This document shows positions 12,901-27,900 of a stretch of 64,000 nt of DNA, in pieces. The position numbers and the translations under genes are program-made. The notes beneath the pieces are model-generated. The model ran no database searches, was not told the DNA's origin, and saw only the letters and a list, made by a program, of their open reading frames with translations. Every line of letters starts with the position of its first letter. Positions within the stretch are counted from its first letter, which is position 1. The DNA is taken from positions 682,001-746,000 of the forward strand of contig NC_058158.1 in assembly GCF_020080835.1 (NCBI RefSeq). The letters are read 5' to 3'. This DNA is from Cotesia glomerata (Eukaryota > Arthropoda > Insecta > Hymenoptera > Braconidae).

Positions 12901-15900
12901 GTATGAATATTAATAGAGTTAAAATAGCAACACATTAACGTTTCGCATTTGCAGATGACTACGTGACTATCCGATACAAGCCACGGCGAGGTGAATATCT
13001 TCTCAGCTGCGAGCTTTAATTATTGCATCGGCAATTCGTATATATCTCTGTACGGTGTATTGCTACTCGACTAATATTAATGATGCTTAACTTTAGCTTG
13101 AATTAGCATTTAGCTTTCATTAGTTTATAGTTTATATCAAATATTCGCTATTTTACATCTACAACAACGCCAATATAACTATATATTTGTATACATACAT
13201 TACTTAATATTGTTTATCGTAGATAGAATAATAACAGCTCATAATCTGTTTCTGCTGGCATTTATAACGATGATAATAATAATATTATAACTACAATTAT
13301 AATTATAATTAATGAAATAAAAGTTTTTTGTTTTTTTTTTCTACTACTGCTTTTTATTTTCGTGTAAACTTTACTAATGTTAAAAAAGTGTTTACTAATG
13401 TAACATACTTTGGTGCCACGGAAAAAATATTTGTAATAATAATAATAACAAAATTAGAAGCATAAAAGCTGATGCTTGAGGGTTTTATTTAATACAAGCT
13501 TAAATAATTAAGTAATTAAATTTAAATACCAAGTTTTAATAGTAAAACGACTGCGCTTGAGACGGTGAATATAAGAGTGAGAAAATAAAACATTTACCCA
13601 AATGCTGTCTAGAGAATCAAGTGTATAAATTAATGTCTACCGCGGCATTAAATAATAATTGTTAAAAAATATAAACCTGTTTTTGAGTGATTTTTTTTTA
13701 ATTTTGGGAATTATTTACAAGTATTTTGGTTGTTTTTACGGCGCATTAATAAGAAATATCGTGAAAGAAAAAAATAAAGATTTTGATAAATTTTTTGCCT
13801 TCAAGAGTTGGAAAAAATTTTTGGTTCTTATATTTTTGGATAAAATTTCTATTTTATCTTTTTTTGATGTATTTTTTTTTTTTTTTGAAGAGTACATAAA
13901 AAAAAATAATTAAAAAAAAAGTTGAATATCAAAATTTTTGAAAAAATTTATAAATTTTTTTGAAAATTTGTAATGTTCGTTAAAATTGTGGTAATTAACT
14001 TTTTTTTTTTTTAATTTTTTTTAAGTATTCAAAAAAAAATATATATATTAAAATTTTCCAAAAAAAATTTTGTTCAAAAAAATGAAAATTAAAATTGTGG
14101 ACCCAACTTGTGAATAATTACCAAAATTAAAATTTTTTAATTTTTGAAATAATTTTTTGTTAATTTTTAAAGTAATTTTTCGACAAAAATTTCCATTTTT
14201 TTTTTTTTGATGTTTTTGATATATTTTTTTTTTGAAAAATACATAAAAAAACGAACAATTAAAAAAAAAAAAAAAGATTAATATCACAATTTTTGAAAAA
14301 ATTTATAAATTTTTTTGGAAATTTGTAAAGTTTGTTAAAATTGTAATAATCAACTTTTTTTTTTTTTTTTTAATTTTTTTAAGTATTTTAAAAAAAAATA
14401 TATATATTAAAATTTTCCAAAAAAAATTTTGTCCAAAAAAATGAAAATGAAAATTTTGGACCCCACTTGTGAATAATTACTAAAATTTTTTAATTTTTGA
14501 AGTAATTTTTATTTGATAATTTAATTTTAAGGTCTGAGATACGGGCACGGAAGCAGCAGCGGATATTTAAGCGAGCCAGAGCCACGTGGGTATGCAGACA
14601 AATCCGCGACATTGGACATACGCAGACGCCAAAGAAACAAGGAAAATGACTCGTCGATCTCGACGATGCCAAGAAAGTGAGCGATGAGTTGTTTAAGATC
14701 TTGTAAATTTATTTCATTTTATTTTGTTATTTATTAATGGAAATATTTGGCGTATTTTTAGAAGCGCGCTGGTAAAAACTACCGCTGAAGTTTATCGAAA
14801 CCAGCCAGGGCGCATCGAGAACTATCAGCCGGGTCAATCTACCCCCGCAGTCGGCGTCGGGGAAAAAGAAACCAAGGAGGTAAATAATTAGCTTTTTTCC
14901 CCGGTAACTTTATCGCTGTATATATCATCTCATTAAAATATGACGGACATGTTTATTTAATAACGCACATGACTTGTTTTGGGTTATCACTCACTTTCAG
15001 CTGACTGTGACTAAAAAGAAAAAGGTAACAAGTACTTTTTATCACACCAACGTTCAAATCATAATTATTCATTTTTTTAAACTATAATAGTAATTATATT
15101 TACTATTACTGCTTAATTATTTATTTTATGTTTTAAATAATTTACGGTTCAGAAAAAAAATTTTATCCGCTTACCGCTAGACGTTAAGCATTATTTATGG
15201 CGAGAAAGCTTCTTTATAAAACTTATATTTAATATTTTCAAAAGCTCCAGATATTTAACTTTATTTTTTATTAGAATATATATCACTGCAATAACTTTAA
15301 TTATTCATGACTTTTAAAAAGATATACATCTAAATTAATTAAAACTTCGAAAAGCCATTTGATTAAGCTCCAAATTCAATTTGGTCAATTGAATTTTGAA
15401 TTATTTATCGCAATTAGTCATTGAAAGATTCAGTCTGATAAAATTGTCAATAAAAATTTAACCGAGTATTTGTCTCCCGAGAAAACTTGCTAAAAATTTA
15501 AACTTATGAATAAAACACTCAGACTCACGTCTATTTTTTAATTACTGGAAATATTTATGAACGAGCCAGGCGTCAACTGTTAAAAATATATTTACCCGAT
15601 AATTATTTTTATCTGACTTCGTGTCACTAAATACGGTGACATCTCTTCTATTGATTTTCTTACGCTTGTAGAACGCTTCTCACAGTAATACTTTAATAAT
15701 AATAATAAAATATAGGTAGTTCATTGACATATAATTGCAAAAGTGCTGATTGGTTGCAATTAAGTACACTAATATTTTAACTTTTTTATTAAAATGCATA
15801 GTATAACGCAAATTGTATTTTTTTTAGTGGTGGGACGAGGTCATGGACATATTTGATAGGGTACGCTACTTTTTATACTAAATATCCATTTTACTATTAT

Positions 15901-18900
15901 TGCACTGATGGAAGAAGATTTTTTTTATAATTTATAAGCTTTATTAACTGTTTATAAATAAGTTTTTAATATCAGATCATTAAAAAAATTTTTTTCAATA
16001 TCATAATTAATAAATTGATTTATTAACAAATAATTAATTTTTGATAATAATTAATATTTTTTAACTTCCATAATTTGAATTTATAAAAAAATTCCAATGA
16101 ATCAAATTAATAAAATTTGTTTTAATAAACAAAAATATTAATTATTAATAATATTAATCATTAATTAATTCATTACTAATGAATTATAAAATTTATTAAC
16201 AAATGATTAATTTTTGATAATAATTAAAAAATATTTTTTAACTTCCATAATTTGAATTTATAAAAAAATTCTAATAAATCAAACTAATAAATTTTTTTTT
16301 ATAAAAAAAAATCAATAAAATAAATAATAAATAAGAGGATATTTTATTTTAATTAAATTAATAATTTAATTTTGCAACTAAGATTCATTCAGTATCAAAT
16401 AATTTTATAAATATTTATAAATAGTTTAAAAAAAATATCTTCTATAAAATAAATTTATCAACAGTTAATTAATTCTTCTATCAGTGTACTTTTCTACTTA
16501 TAAGATCGCTAATTGCTCAGTTGCTAACATCCCTCACCAGTTCGAGCTTCCGGTACTAGGTAAAACCAAAACTAAAATTACATATTACATCAAAGTGCAT
16601 GTAATTTAAAATTTAAATGCGCTTCCGTATATTCTAAACCCAAAAACATGAAACCGGAAGCCTCGAAGCTCTATCAAAAACTTTCTAACCACCATGATCG
16701 CTTTCTAAAATTCGAATCATTGTCGACATAAATTCAATAATCAGTACCACCCGTTAAATAAAATAAATTAAGCGGTAAGAATTGAACAAATAGCGCCCAG
16801 TTCCAAGAATGAATTGTAATTAACCCCCGCAAGCTAACTAAAACTCAAAACTTGTTACTCCCGGAGCAAGGCTGAGGAAAAGAAGTCCCAGATTCGACAC
16901 CCGATGGCGCTGCGAACGTTCATACCGACGCACCAGCTGTTAGTGAGAAGCAACCACAATTCAAGGCCTTCAACAACAGTAGCGTCTTCAAAATCGTCTA
17001 CCACGCAGTCTTTGCACCCAAAAAGCTCCCTGAGGACCACCAAGGCCATTTTGGAGCACACGGGGCACGACAGCGACACAAACTCGCCTTCAATTGACTC
17101 GGATTGCCAGCCCTCGGTGGCCTACAGGGCGGAACCGCCCAGTGTGAGTCTTCTTCTGGGCCAGAGTCGGTCCAAGTCGATGATTTCCGGCGAGCGGATG
17201 CCCTACTCGCTGCTGAAGTCTCCCAAGGGCTGTTCCGCGCGTAAAAGACACTCCAAGCATGTTGGAGGTGGAAATAACGAAACCGAGGACGCGATGCTCA
17301 TTGGGTTCATCGACGAGACGGTGAAGCCCGAGGAAGACCAGAGACACTCGAGCAGCAGCATCGAGGAGAAACTCAAAAGCCTGGCCAGCAGCAGCCCGAC
17401 TCGCAGGTCTCCTTTGCTGATAAACCGGTCCTCCTCCTCGTCCTCCTGCTCGAACAAGCAGTCTCTCTTCAGTGTTCCAGCGACGAGTCCGCGGAACCAT
17501 CGGAACCACGCTAATGTCATCAATAACAACAGCATCGGCATCAACCAGCGGCAGCATCACGATCCATCCATATCTTCTTCTACTTCTTCTTCTTCTTCCA
17601 GCACCATTCATATTACCATGCTACCACCACCACCGCCACCAACGAACAATTCTGTCGCGGAGACGGCCCTGACATCACCTTCACGGGTTAGACAGCCCCC
17701 ATTCTCACCGACATTTTTATTATATGTCTTTTATTTTATTTTATAATAAATACTGCACGATCATTATCGCTCTCTTTTCGTTAGAATTGCTGGCATTTTA
17801 TGGTTATAGTCTTTGCTTTTTACGATAAAACAATGGTACTTTAAATTATTCCGGTTTTTTAAAGGTTGTAAATCTTCCGTGAGCTTTATTCAAAAGACAT
17901 TTCTATTCAAAAATTTAATGGACCATAACTTTTGATAAGTTACTCGATACTTAGACTCCTGTATTATCTATTTTTGAATCTATTTCCTTATACGATCAAG
18001 TAGGTGTGGAATCGCAATGATTATGTAAAATAAATGTCATGAAAAAAAGAATACACAGAAAGAAAAATTTCTTGACTGGAGAACAAAATTCTTGGCTAAA
18101 GAAAATTTTCGGGTGCCTGAAGGAAGACCAAAGTTACAATTTTTCGAGAAATTATATTCTTAGTGGAAGTATTTTTTCTTAATTCAAATTATCATAAATA
18201 CTTGATACAATAAATTTTTATATATCGACGGTCTAGTTAGCAATTCGTCTAACTAACTTATTTTTTAGAGGGTGATTTTTTAACATTTTGATGTAGCCAT
18301 AATCCAATTATAAATTATTTGAATGATTCAAACCTAAATATTATATCTCTATTAGATATTAATGATATTAAATGGTTTTGAAGTGATAATAAATTTTGAG
18401 CTCATTGTTTTTTCGTACAAATAGAAGATTTTTAAAATGGAGTTAGACAATTTGCTAATTAGAACGTCGATATAATCAAAATTTTTAGATACTTTAGGGA
18501 AGCAGCGCGACCTACTTGAGCTGAGAAAAAAATTTTCTCACCTTGAGAAAAGTTTTCTCTTGAATATTTGATACCCATTTTATATTATTTTAGCGAGCAA
18601 TTATACATATTTAATCGAAAAAAATGATTCAATATTATTTGATCTTCCCATTTGATATGTTAATCAATAAAAATATTAATGAAAATTTACTTCTATCTTT
18701 ATACTTAATTTTTTGGAGCAAGAGAGAAATTTTTTCAAGACAAGAAAATTAACTTCTATCAAGAACTAAATTTTTTTGGAGCAAAAGGCTGAATTTTCTC
18801 AAAACAACAACATTTTCTTAACTTAAATAAATTTTCTCGGATCAAGATACGCATTTCTTAAAGCAAGGGAATTGATTTTGTTGGAATAAGTGAAATTTCT

Positions 18901-21900
18901 TATCAAAAAAAAATTTTTTTTGCTCAAGAAAATAATTAGGAAGAAAAATATTTTCTTGACTCAAGTGAACCTTTTTTTCTGTGTAGCAGCTTAAATTACA
19001 ATTGTTTATTGGTCAAAAATTGAGAACTACTTCTGTAATCATGCCGACAAATGGTATCTTAATATCATACCCCGTAGATATTGCGTATCAGTTATCATTA
19101 GGAAGCTTAACTGCAATCAATACTCCAGTGTCAAGGCACTTTGATGCACCTCAGGTTCAAATAGCCCACCCATCATCCAAATTTATAGTCCAATCCATCT
19201 CTGGCTATCACCAATCAGCAATCATCTCCACCCGATAAATTTCCAACTGTACATACGCATCTTATCGCAATCATAAACCTAATTATGGTTATTGACACAT
19301 CATCATCGTGCTTTATCACGCTTCTTAGTAACAATATTAACGCATGAAGGCTACATATTTATGTAACACGCAATCATTATCGAAATCTCATTCAAAGCGT
19401 CTTCTGATATTGAGCCTCCTTGTCATCATGCATAACATAATCGTGCCGCTCTCATTAGTCATATCAAATCATAATGTGATGTACATTAGCAGCAATCCGT
19501 GCCTTGGTGTATAATTTTTTTTCGCATGATTAGTCATAAGTATCATTGACTCTAAATATAATGTTATCTATTTGTTGCGGATAAAGTCCTTGACTAACGT
19601 TTGTAATTTTAATTTTTCAGCCATTCGATCAGCACAATCCTCACACGGCCAAGCCCTACATGAGTCAGTAAGTTATTAATACAAGTCTTACGATTAAAAT
19701 TGGCACTTGAATTGCTAAATAAAAATAACATTTTCGTTATTCAACTTATTAATCTCTTCTAGCGCACTAAAAGAGTCCGGATACGAGAGCGACTCAACGC
19801 TTATTTTCCGTCGGCGAGATGACGTCAGTCCTCTGAGTCCTCTCGAGCAGCGAGTGGCATACAAGACAGTGCAGAAGGGCGGCGACGTTCCTCTACACGG
19901 GCTCAGAAAACTCGCCCCCGAACGACCGAAAGGTACGTCAGTTTTTTCTATATCAATTTTTATAATCGCTTTTTTTTTCTATCAAAAGAATTAAATAAAA
20001 CACACACAAGCTTAAGTTTTCTTTTTATAAATTTTTAATCCAAAGTGTAGTGCAAGCGTTTTATTAATTTTTATTATACTCTCCTACAAAAAGAGCTGAA
20101 TGAATAAAATATTATGCATGACATCGGAAAATCGCACGAATAAATTTTAATAATGTTTAAGTTTTAATGCTTAGCGCATTTGTATTTTTATCTTATCTCT
20201 CATATTATATTTTATATTTTATACTTCACCGCACATTTAGTTCTTATTAAATTCTAAATATATTTAAATATCAAGCAAAAAGGGCGCAATAAACACTATC
20301 GGCACTGCTCTCTAAGGATCTATCGATAACGGGATTCAGGTTACGATTCTATATTTTTTTAAATTCAATTAAAAACCTGCGTTCTGCTATATAACCTTCA
20401 CCCGCACAAAGGCCACAAACAAGAGGAGGAAAAAAATATCACCGGCACAAAGCTGTTACCAAAATGCATTGAATTTGGGCGCGAGGATCAAGGATAACTT
20501 ATTAAACCTCTAGCACAATACTTATCAATACAGGTAAATATAAATTTTTCAGACGACACTGAGATCCAGTACTTTCCGATCTCGTCAACACTGACGAGAA
20601 TTCGCGTCCGCAGAAAACACACTCAGTCGACAAGCTCGATGTCTTCTGGCGGACGTCACCGACGAGCGAACAGTTCGAGGCCCAGTCCCCCTTCGCCACC
20701 CAGAAGGCAGTCCTCAAAAGACAACGCGACTCTTAAGCTGTACATTTCTGGAACTGGGAGCTCAAGTAGGAGACACCAGCAGTGTTTTGCAGCGGAAAGT
20801 GTCTCTAACATAAGGTTCCTGAAAGAGAGGCTGAGCAACAAGTTGCTGAAGCAAGAACAGGGTCGGGATATTGCACGCAAGAGTTTAACAGCTTCGATCA
20901 GTTCCCGTCCGAAAGTTTCAACTCCTTCAGCTTCGCCGATCAAGACGACGGCTTTAACTTGTGCCAAGAAGAAACCGGATTGTTTGACTAAGCGGCCAGT
21001 CAGCCCTCCTACTCCTTCTCCTTCCTCGGCTGTTAATTCTCCAGGCTCTCGACAAGTTGAGGAGAAGTCCTTATCAAAAGTACAATCTAAATCCTTGACA
21101 GGAGCTCAGGATGGACATCGTTCAAAAAGTTATTCGACAAGTTTGCCAGTGAAAAAGGAGACTAAAATTCGACGAGTCAGAAAAGAAACTGAAGAAAGTT
21201 CAAAGCTGGGCAGTACATCAGTTGGGGGCTCTTCATCGGTTTACTTATCGTCCTCGTCATCTTCTCACGCGGAAGTTGTTCACTCGGGTTGCAGGGTTCT
21301 GGTTAACGGACGGCGACACGTTAACGTTGACGTGGAAAACACATTAACTGGGGCTGTCGTCGGTGGAAAGGCGGTGTCACTGAGACGAGTGAGGAGCCAA
21401 GAGACCGGGTTATCGTCGACAAAAGTTATCTCCAAGTCTGAGACTCGGGAACTGGAAAAAACAAGATCGAGTTGCAACGTTGTTATAAGAAGTAGATCTC
21501 CGGTTTCGGGTTCTGGTTCTGGCTCTGGTTCTGGAGCTTCTCTGACAGCAAGACGCGGAAATTTACTCGAGACTTGTAAACAAAAATCCTCGACAACTAA
21601 ATTAAAGGGAGGCGCCGTGACGACTACGGCAATACCATCTCCGCAGCAGCAGTTTACAAGTACAAGTGTTGTTGTTGGAAATAAAAGAATCCGTGATAAG
21701 GTTCAACCTCCTGTAAAAACTCTATTGAAAAAGTCGCAAGTTATTGAAGATCAAGAAATAAAGTTTTATAAAAAAAAAATTCCAATGAAAAAAGATAAAT
21801 TAGTACGTGAAGGTACTGCTGGAAGTGCTGCCGGGAATCCTGGTAGGAAAAAAAATAATGGGAAAAGTGATTCCCATTTCCAGCCGGAGAAGAGAAAGAT

Positions 21901-24900
21901 AAAAAAAAGTTGTGAAAAATTACTTGCGGTGAATTGTTTGAAAAAAGTTGACAAGAGAGTACCAGAGAATACGACTAAAGGAACTAAAGGAACGACAACT
22001 AAACCAACCACAACAACCACAACTACTTTTACTACTACAAATACAACTACGCAAGCACAACTGGTGACAATGGACCGGATTAAAAAGCATCAGGAGGTGA
22101 CACGTACTGATAACTTCTTCCAGAATCTATTTTTGAGAAATATTTCTCAGTCCCCGTTCTCCTCTCAGTGCAGCACTCCGAGACGTTCCTCGGTGATTGA
22201 ACGAGCGAGAATCTTTCAAGAAGTTGCCGGTTTCAAGTCTGAGCCATCCTTGAGATCACTCAACGTCTACTTGGCAACCAAGCAGCCAGTCTCTAACTCG
22301 CGCTTCAAGAACTGGGAACGTGAGAGTTTTTCCTCACGAAGCTCCAGTCCTAATCCGTTCGCCGTTAGCTGGCCAGGGCGATCGATTTTCCAAAAGATAA
22401 CCAAGTTTGACAGTCTTCAAGGTATCTCCAAGGAGTTCGGCTCCTCCAGCTCGCTGAGGGGCAGCCGAAGCCCCGAATTGGACCGCAATAGCATCAAAGA
22501 AAGAAGTCTCAGTGAACCGCCGATTAAAGTTTCGTCGGTGGATGAGAAAATCACGCGAAGGATTGTCCGTCTGCCTCCGAGATCGCCTTCTCCGTCGCCT
22601 ACCCGGTCTGCGGTCCCCAGAAGAATCAGATCGTTCCGGCAAGACGAGGCGTTTCCGCAGCTGAAGGCGCGGGCTCGCAGCGCCGGGGAAGTCCATGACG
22701 AGCAGCGGAAAAAGGAAATCGGAAAGGGAAAATTCGGATCGAATCTATCTCTTGCGAAAAGCACGAGTTCTCTGGAATCTTATCCGACGAATAACAAAGA
22801 GGAGTACCAGCGGTACGTATACGAGATGGTGCATTCGAAAAAAAAATCCTCGAGGTACAAGGATTTGCACGATTTCTATGCGAGTCTCGAGCGAATGGGA
22901 GAACTGGAGAAGAGCACGTCAGCGGGAGATCTCAGACGGAGATTCAAGCATGAAGATATTATTGATTACGACGAGTGGAAAGAAATTAGATCGGCGGAAC
23001 GTGCCGAGGAGGAGCTCAAGAGTATTTACGGTAAGCTGAGAGCCGTCCAACGGGAAAAGGATTTTCTCTTCACCACCAAAGACTTGGAGAAGTACAGATG
23101 GCACGGGGACTGCAGTTTGAGGTGCAAGGAGAGATCCGTCGAAAATATTAGGGAAAGTTTCAGGCGGCTCACGAGGGAAGATACCCAACTGGAGGCAACC
23201 AGACGTCTCGAGATATCCGCTAAGAAGGATGTTTACAAGCCTTTGTGGCGGGGCAACTCGGTGGTGAATGTGGCGAGCAGTATGACGCAGCGAGCCAACA
23301 CTCTCAAGGAAAGCAAAGAGGGTAAACAAACAATATCTGAGGAGTGCGACAAATCAGAGCCCTCTTACTTGCAGAGGAACCTCGGTGGGAGCAAAAAGTT
23401 TTGGAGCAGCCTCTCCGTTGAGCAAGTAAACGCCTTGAAGAGCCAACTTAATGAAATCTACGGCTCTGAGGATAAACCGAAAATGTACACAAAGTCTTTT
23501 GACGTCGACGAAAAAATTAGCTTTGCCGAGAATATTAAACAGAGTTATCCGTCAGAAAGTTCTGATGGAAATAAACCTGGAAGAAGAAAAACTATAACTA
23601 GAGCTGCGGCTGGAGAAATTAAAGCCAGCGTCGGAGAATTCGAAGTTGTCGTCCCGTCTCATGAATTCGGCGATCGACTGGAAGAAGTTAAAGGGCTGAG
23701 TGTCCGCTGTCACTCGATGCTCGTTCCTACTAGCTCCAGCTCCTCGGGGAAATTATCTTCTTCGCTAAAAAGAAGCGACTCGATCAGCAACGGTCGCACC
23801 TTACACCCACACACCCACACTTCATTAACCGAAACCGAGAAAAAACGGCTCTCACTCACGCTTGGAAAAGAAATCCTCGATAAAGTCTCGAAAAAAAAAA
23901 AACCAAAGTCCCCATTGGCTCCTCGCGAGACTCTCGGCGCCATTTCAGCAGCTTCTGTCAAGAATACAAGTCAATCAGCTGCCGCAATTAATACGTCCCC
24001 GAGAACTTGCTACTCCCTGGAGACCTCTGTCGACGACAACGTCTCAAAGTCACGCGACAGAGACAAGAGCGACTTTCTCCTTGTTCTGACCCCCAACGGC
24101 GACAGCCTAGCTGCCAGAAGGAAAGTCGAGAGTGTTTTGGACGAGTGGTCGAAAAAGTCACCCGCAAATTCGAGCCGAATTAAGAACGCATCCAGCAGCG
24201 AGATAGATAGCACCACCGAGAGCTCGGAGAACTCCGTCAAGACAGTGGTGCAGTGCGAGGCCACCAAAGCGACCGATGCAGTTCCTCGGAAGGTCGAGTT
24301 CTTCGAGAAAATCCAGCGGGAAAAAAGGTCGGAAGAAGAAAATAAGTCCCTTGGAAAAAGGAGTAAGCTTTCCTCCTCGCAGAGCTTCGCGGATCTGAAG
24401 GAGCTCTTCGGGGAAATGGAGTCAGCGCGTTACGGTACACTGGGCCAAAGCGGTCACTCGTCCCCGGGAACAGGAAGCGAGCACAGTTCAGCCAGAGGAA
24501 GAGGAAGAAGTACTTCCGCTTCGCCGGATGTTCCAACCGGGCGATTTCCCTCCCACTTGCAGCGAGAACCCGCTCGCCCGCGCAGCGTCAGTCCTTGTCG
24601 GGTCTCCACCTCGACCTGCAGCCTCGAGTCCCTTCAGCACCGCTGCTACTCCCCGGACCCCGAGCACTACTGGCGCGCGTATTTGAACCTGGTCAAGCAC
24701 GGGGCGGTCAAGAAGCTCCGCGCAAAATTCGAAAGTCTTGAAGAATTGTCCGGCGAGAGGGCCAAGTTCATTCTCAGCCCAAAGCGGTTCCAAAGCGACC
24801 CCGAGATCACGCGGAATCTCCTGAAGAAGTCCGAGTCGAAGAGAAGCTCATTGCTCAAGACTCAAGAAGTCACGGATGTCGCGTGGCTGAGGCGCAAGTA

Positions 24901-27900
24901 CGAGCCGGGGCCGAGGGGAAAAAGTAAGAGAAGACTTAGTAGGTCGCCACCAATCCCGCGAATTCCGCTGCGACTCGAAGACCTCGCGATGCCGCATATA
25001 AACGTGATCAGCAAAACCGCGGAGCTTAAAGACAGTGCGATGTCGCGCTCCAGTTCGACCACTTCCCTGGCCATCAAAGCAGAGACCGAGGAGCTGGAAG
25101 CCCAGCGACCGGTTAACCGGATCCGGGACAAGTTCGAGAGGATGGACGGGGATTCCTGCGCCAGGAGCACCGAGGGGAAGCCTTCTATTCTTGGTGAAAT
25201 GTTCACATCAACGCCCGACGTGCACGAGCTTCGGGACATTGCGCCGTACCTCGCGGGTCGGTGGGTTGCCCACAAATATCCAAGCCGACGTGACAACGGT
25301 CGTTCTCTGTCGCTCCCTCCGGAGCTGGAGTCTCGGTCTCTGGAGACCAGGAGCCACGTCAAGACTTCAAGTGCTAGTTCGGGCAATGTTGGTGTTAATT
25401 CCAGTGCTAACGTGTGTGCCAGGACGCTGCCGAGGGAGAGGAGCAAGGTTGACAGGGTCAAAGGGCCAAGAGCGGTCTCGGTGTCTCCGGTTCGCTCTCG
25501 CACCCCGACCTCCATTCTGAAGCAGCGGCAAGCGGATCCCTTCGCTAATCAGCCCTTTGATCCGAGCAAGCACCGGCCCAAGTTCCGATACCAGCCTCCA
25601 CCGCCGACCCCTCCGCCGCCCGACCCAGCTAATCTGAGGGCGAGAGCGGATTTCGAGAAGAGGGCTAAAAGTTGGTGGCCGGCTATTCCTACCTACACCG
25701 CTAAGCCTACTGTTACCTTTGAAGGTCCGCAAGCCCATCTATAAATATTGTCTTGATATTTTTTGTATAAATTATTATTGTTATTGTTAGTTAATGCAGT
25801 AGCTGTAATCAATCTCATTGTCGATAGATCTGAGGATGTTGTGGTTTTGTAAATACTTTACGGATTTAGAGATTTATAGTTTAAAGATCGCTGTAAAAAT
25901 ATCATTTTTGTTTATTTTTGTTTCGATCATTCATAGAGTACTCGAACGCACCCCCTCCGCCGCCACCAAAATCGCATCTCTGCAGGACTGAGTATCAAGG
26001 TAATGATAATAACAATCATCTTCCCTTTTCATCAAATCGTTTTTGTACTGTTTTTTCAATTTTACACTGCTAAAACCCCCATAAAAAAAAATATAAAAAA
26101 AATATATTTCGAAATACATAAAAAATATATTTTAAATATATTAAAAATCTATAAATATATATATAAAATATGTATTGTAAATATATTTTTAATAACTAAC
26201 TTTTGGCCGATTTTCATATATATTCAAAATATATTTTTTTTATATTTTTAGCTATGTTTTTTTATGTCTTTTAAGATATATTTTGAATATATCAAAAATA
26301 TATTTAAAATATAAATGAAAATCGGCCAAAAGTTAGTTATTAAAAATATATTTAAAATATAATTTTTATACATTTTGACATAAATTTTTTTAATTTTTTT
26401 TTCATGGGGGAAATGAGTGAATAATTTTTTAAAGAATATTTTTTGTAAAATAAAAATTGAGGAAAAATTAGACACCTAAAATTTTAGCAGTGTGATTAAT
26501 TTAACGCTTCGTCTTTGGTCGCTGCACTTAAAAGTTAATTGAATTAAATAAAACACGATAACAACAATGAACTAGCTTGATGTGATATAATGATTACACA
26601 AAAAGTGATTACGAAAATAGTATAGTAAATTAATCCAATAATTATAATGATAATGTTAAAATAAAATAATGAAATGGAATATAATAATATAATATTTAAA
26701 TAGCCGCCACGATGACGACGAGTTCATGGTTCGCTTATCAGCTGCGTGAGCGTGAGTTATATTCAGTGAATATTAAGTTTCACCCGTTGGATCGATTTAA
26801 CATCAGAGACTGGCATAGAATAGAATCGTGAAATAAAATAAAAGACTCTGGACGTTTTTAGAGTGAAAATCCAATATTTAATGTTTAATGTGTAACCCGA
26901 TCGATTTGGTAACTAACGAACACCCGAATTTATTCAACGTTTGTTTGAAATAATAAATTCACATGTGTCTACCCCACAATATATATCTGAAAAATTTACA
27001 TTTCTACTGAATTATTTAATCGGTTAAATTTGTTGTGTTGTGAATGGAATGATAGGAAAAATTAAAGAGATGCTCGATGCGGGAGTACAGTAATAATAAT
27101 AATAATAATGATGATGATAATAATGATACCTACTGTGGAATGGATTCCGCGGAATGTAATGCTGCATGTTGCACGTAATTAAATTTGTTTATTGTAATTG
27201 CTCTTGTGCGTATCAGTATCAGTAAAAGAATTATTATTATTGCTATCAGTACTGTCATCAGAGATAAAAATATATTGAGATATTTTAACATAACCACTAA
27301 CTACAAACTACTAATAAAATAACAGGCTGTTGAGTTGCTGCTAAAATTAAAACAATAGTATTGTTAATAAAAATTTTAAGCGGCTCGATTGATCGGAAAG
27401 GGCTGAATTTACTACCGCAGGGTCCAGTGGGGGGTTAAAAAATAAAATGAAGTAATTTTATTGAGTAAAGAGCCGGGGAGGGGTCGTATTAGTGGCGCCC
27501 GCATCATAAAACCCATGTGGGCTCTACAAAGGAATAGAAACGAAATGAACGACAAACGCTGTTGGCGCAATGTAACGCTACCGGAAATTACGTTGCGGAG
27601 GAATTATTGCGTGGTACGCACCGGCGAATCCGTAGTACGTAGAGAGACTAGTCACTGCTATGCGAATAACTGAACATATCGCATCCCATCTATCGGTTCT
27701 TTCTACGGCGTGTTACTCAATCGATTATGCATACATTTTTAAGTAGCTAATATACATATAGAGAGAGTTTGGTAATATCATTGGTTATTATCATATTTTT
27801 ATTGTTATTTAAAAAATTTTTTATGCTTTCACTAAGTTTGGATTATTTAAAATTAAATTAACTGCTAAATTGTTGAAAATTGTCACTAAAATTTTTAGTT

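Noticed and set aside
17090..17611. Minus-strand frame opposite the CAP cassette
   Set aside because: Arg-rich shadow of a Ser-rich coding exon; no start or splice logic.
24862..25515. 217-codon minus-strand frame opposite the CAP giant exon
   Set aside because: Shadow of a GC-rich coding exon; the sense strand has exact phase continuity and family sequence.
27461..27673. 70-codon open frame, Arg-rich
   Set aside because: Does not start with ATG; no splice sites or recognisable motif.
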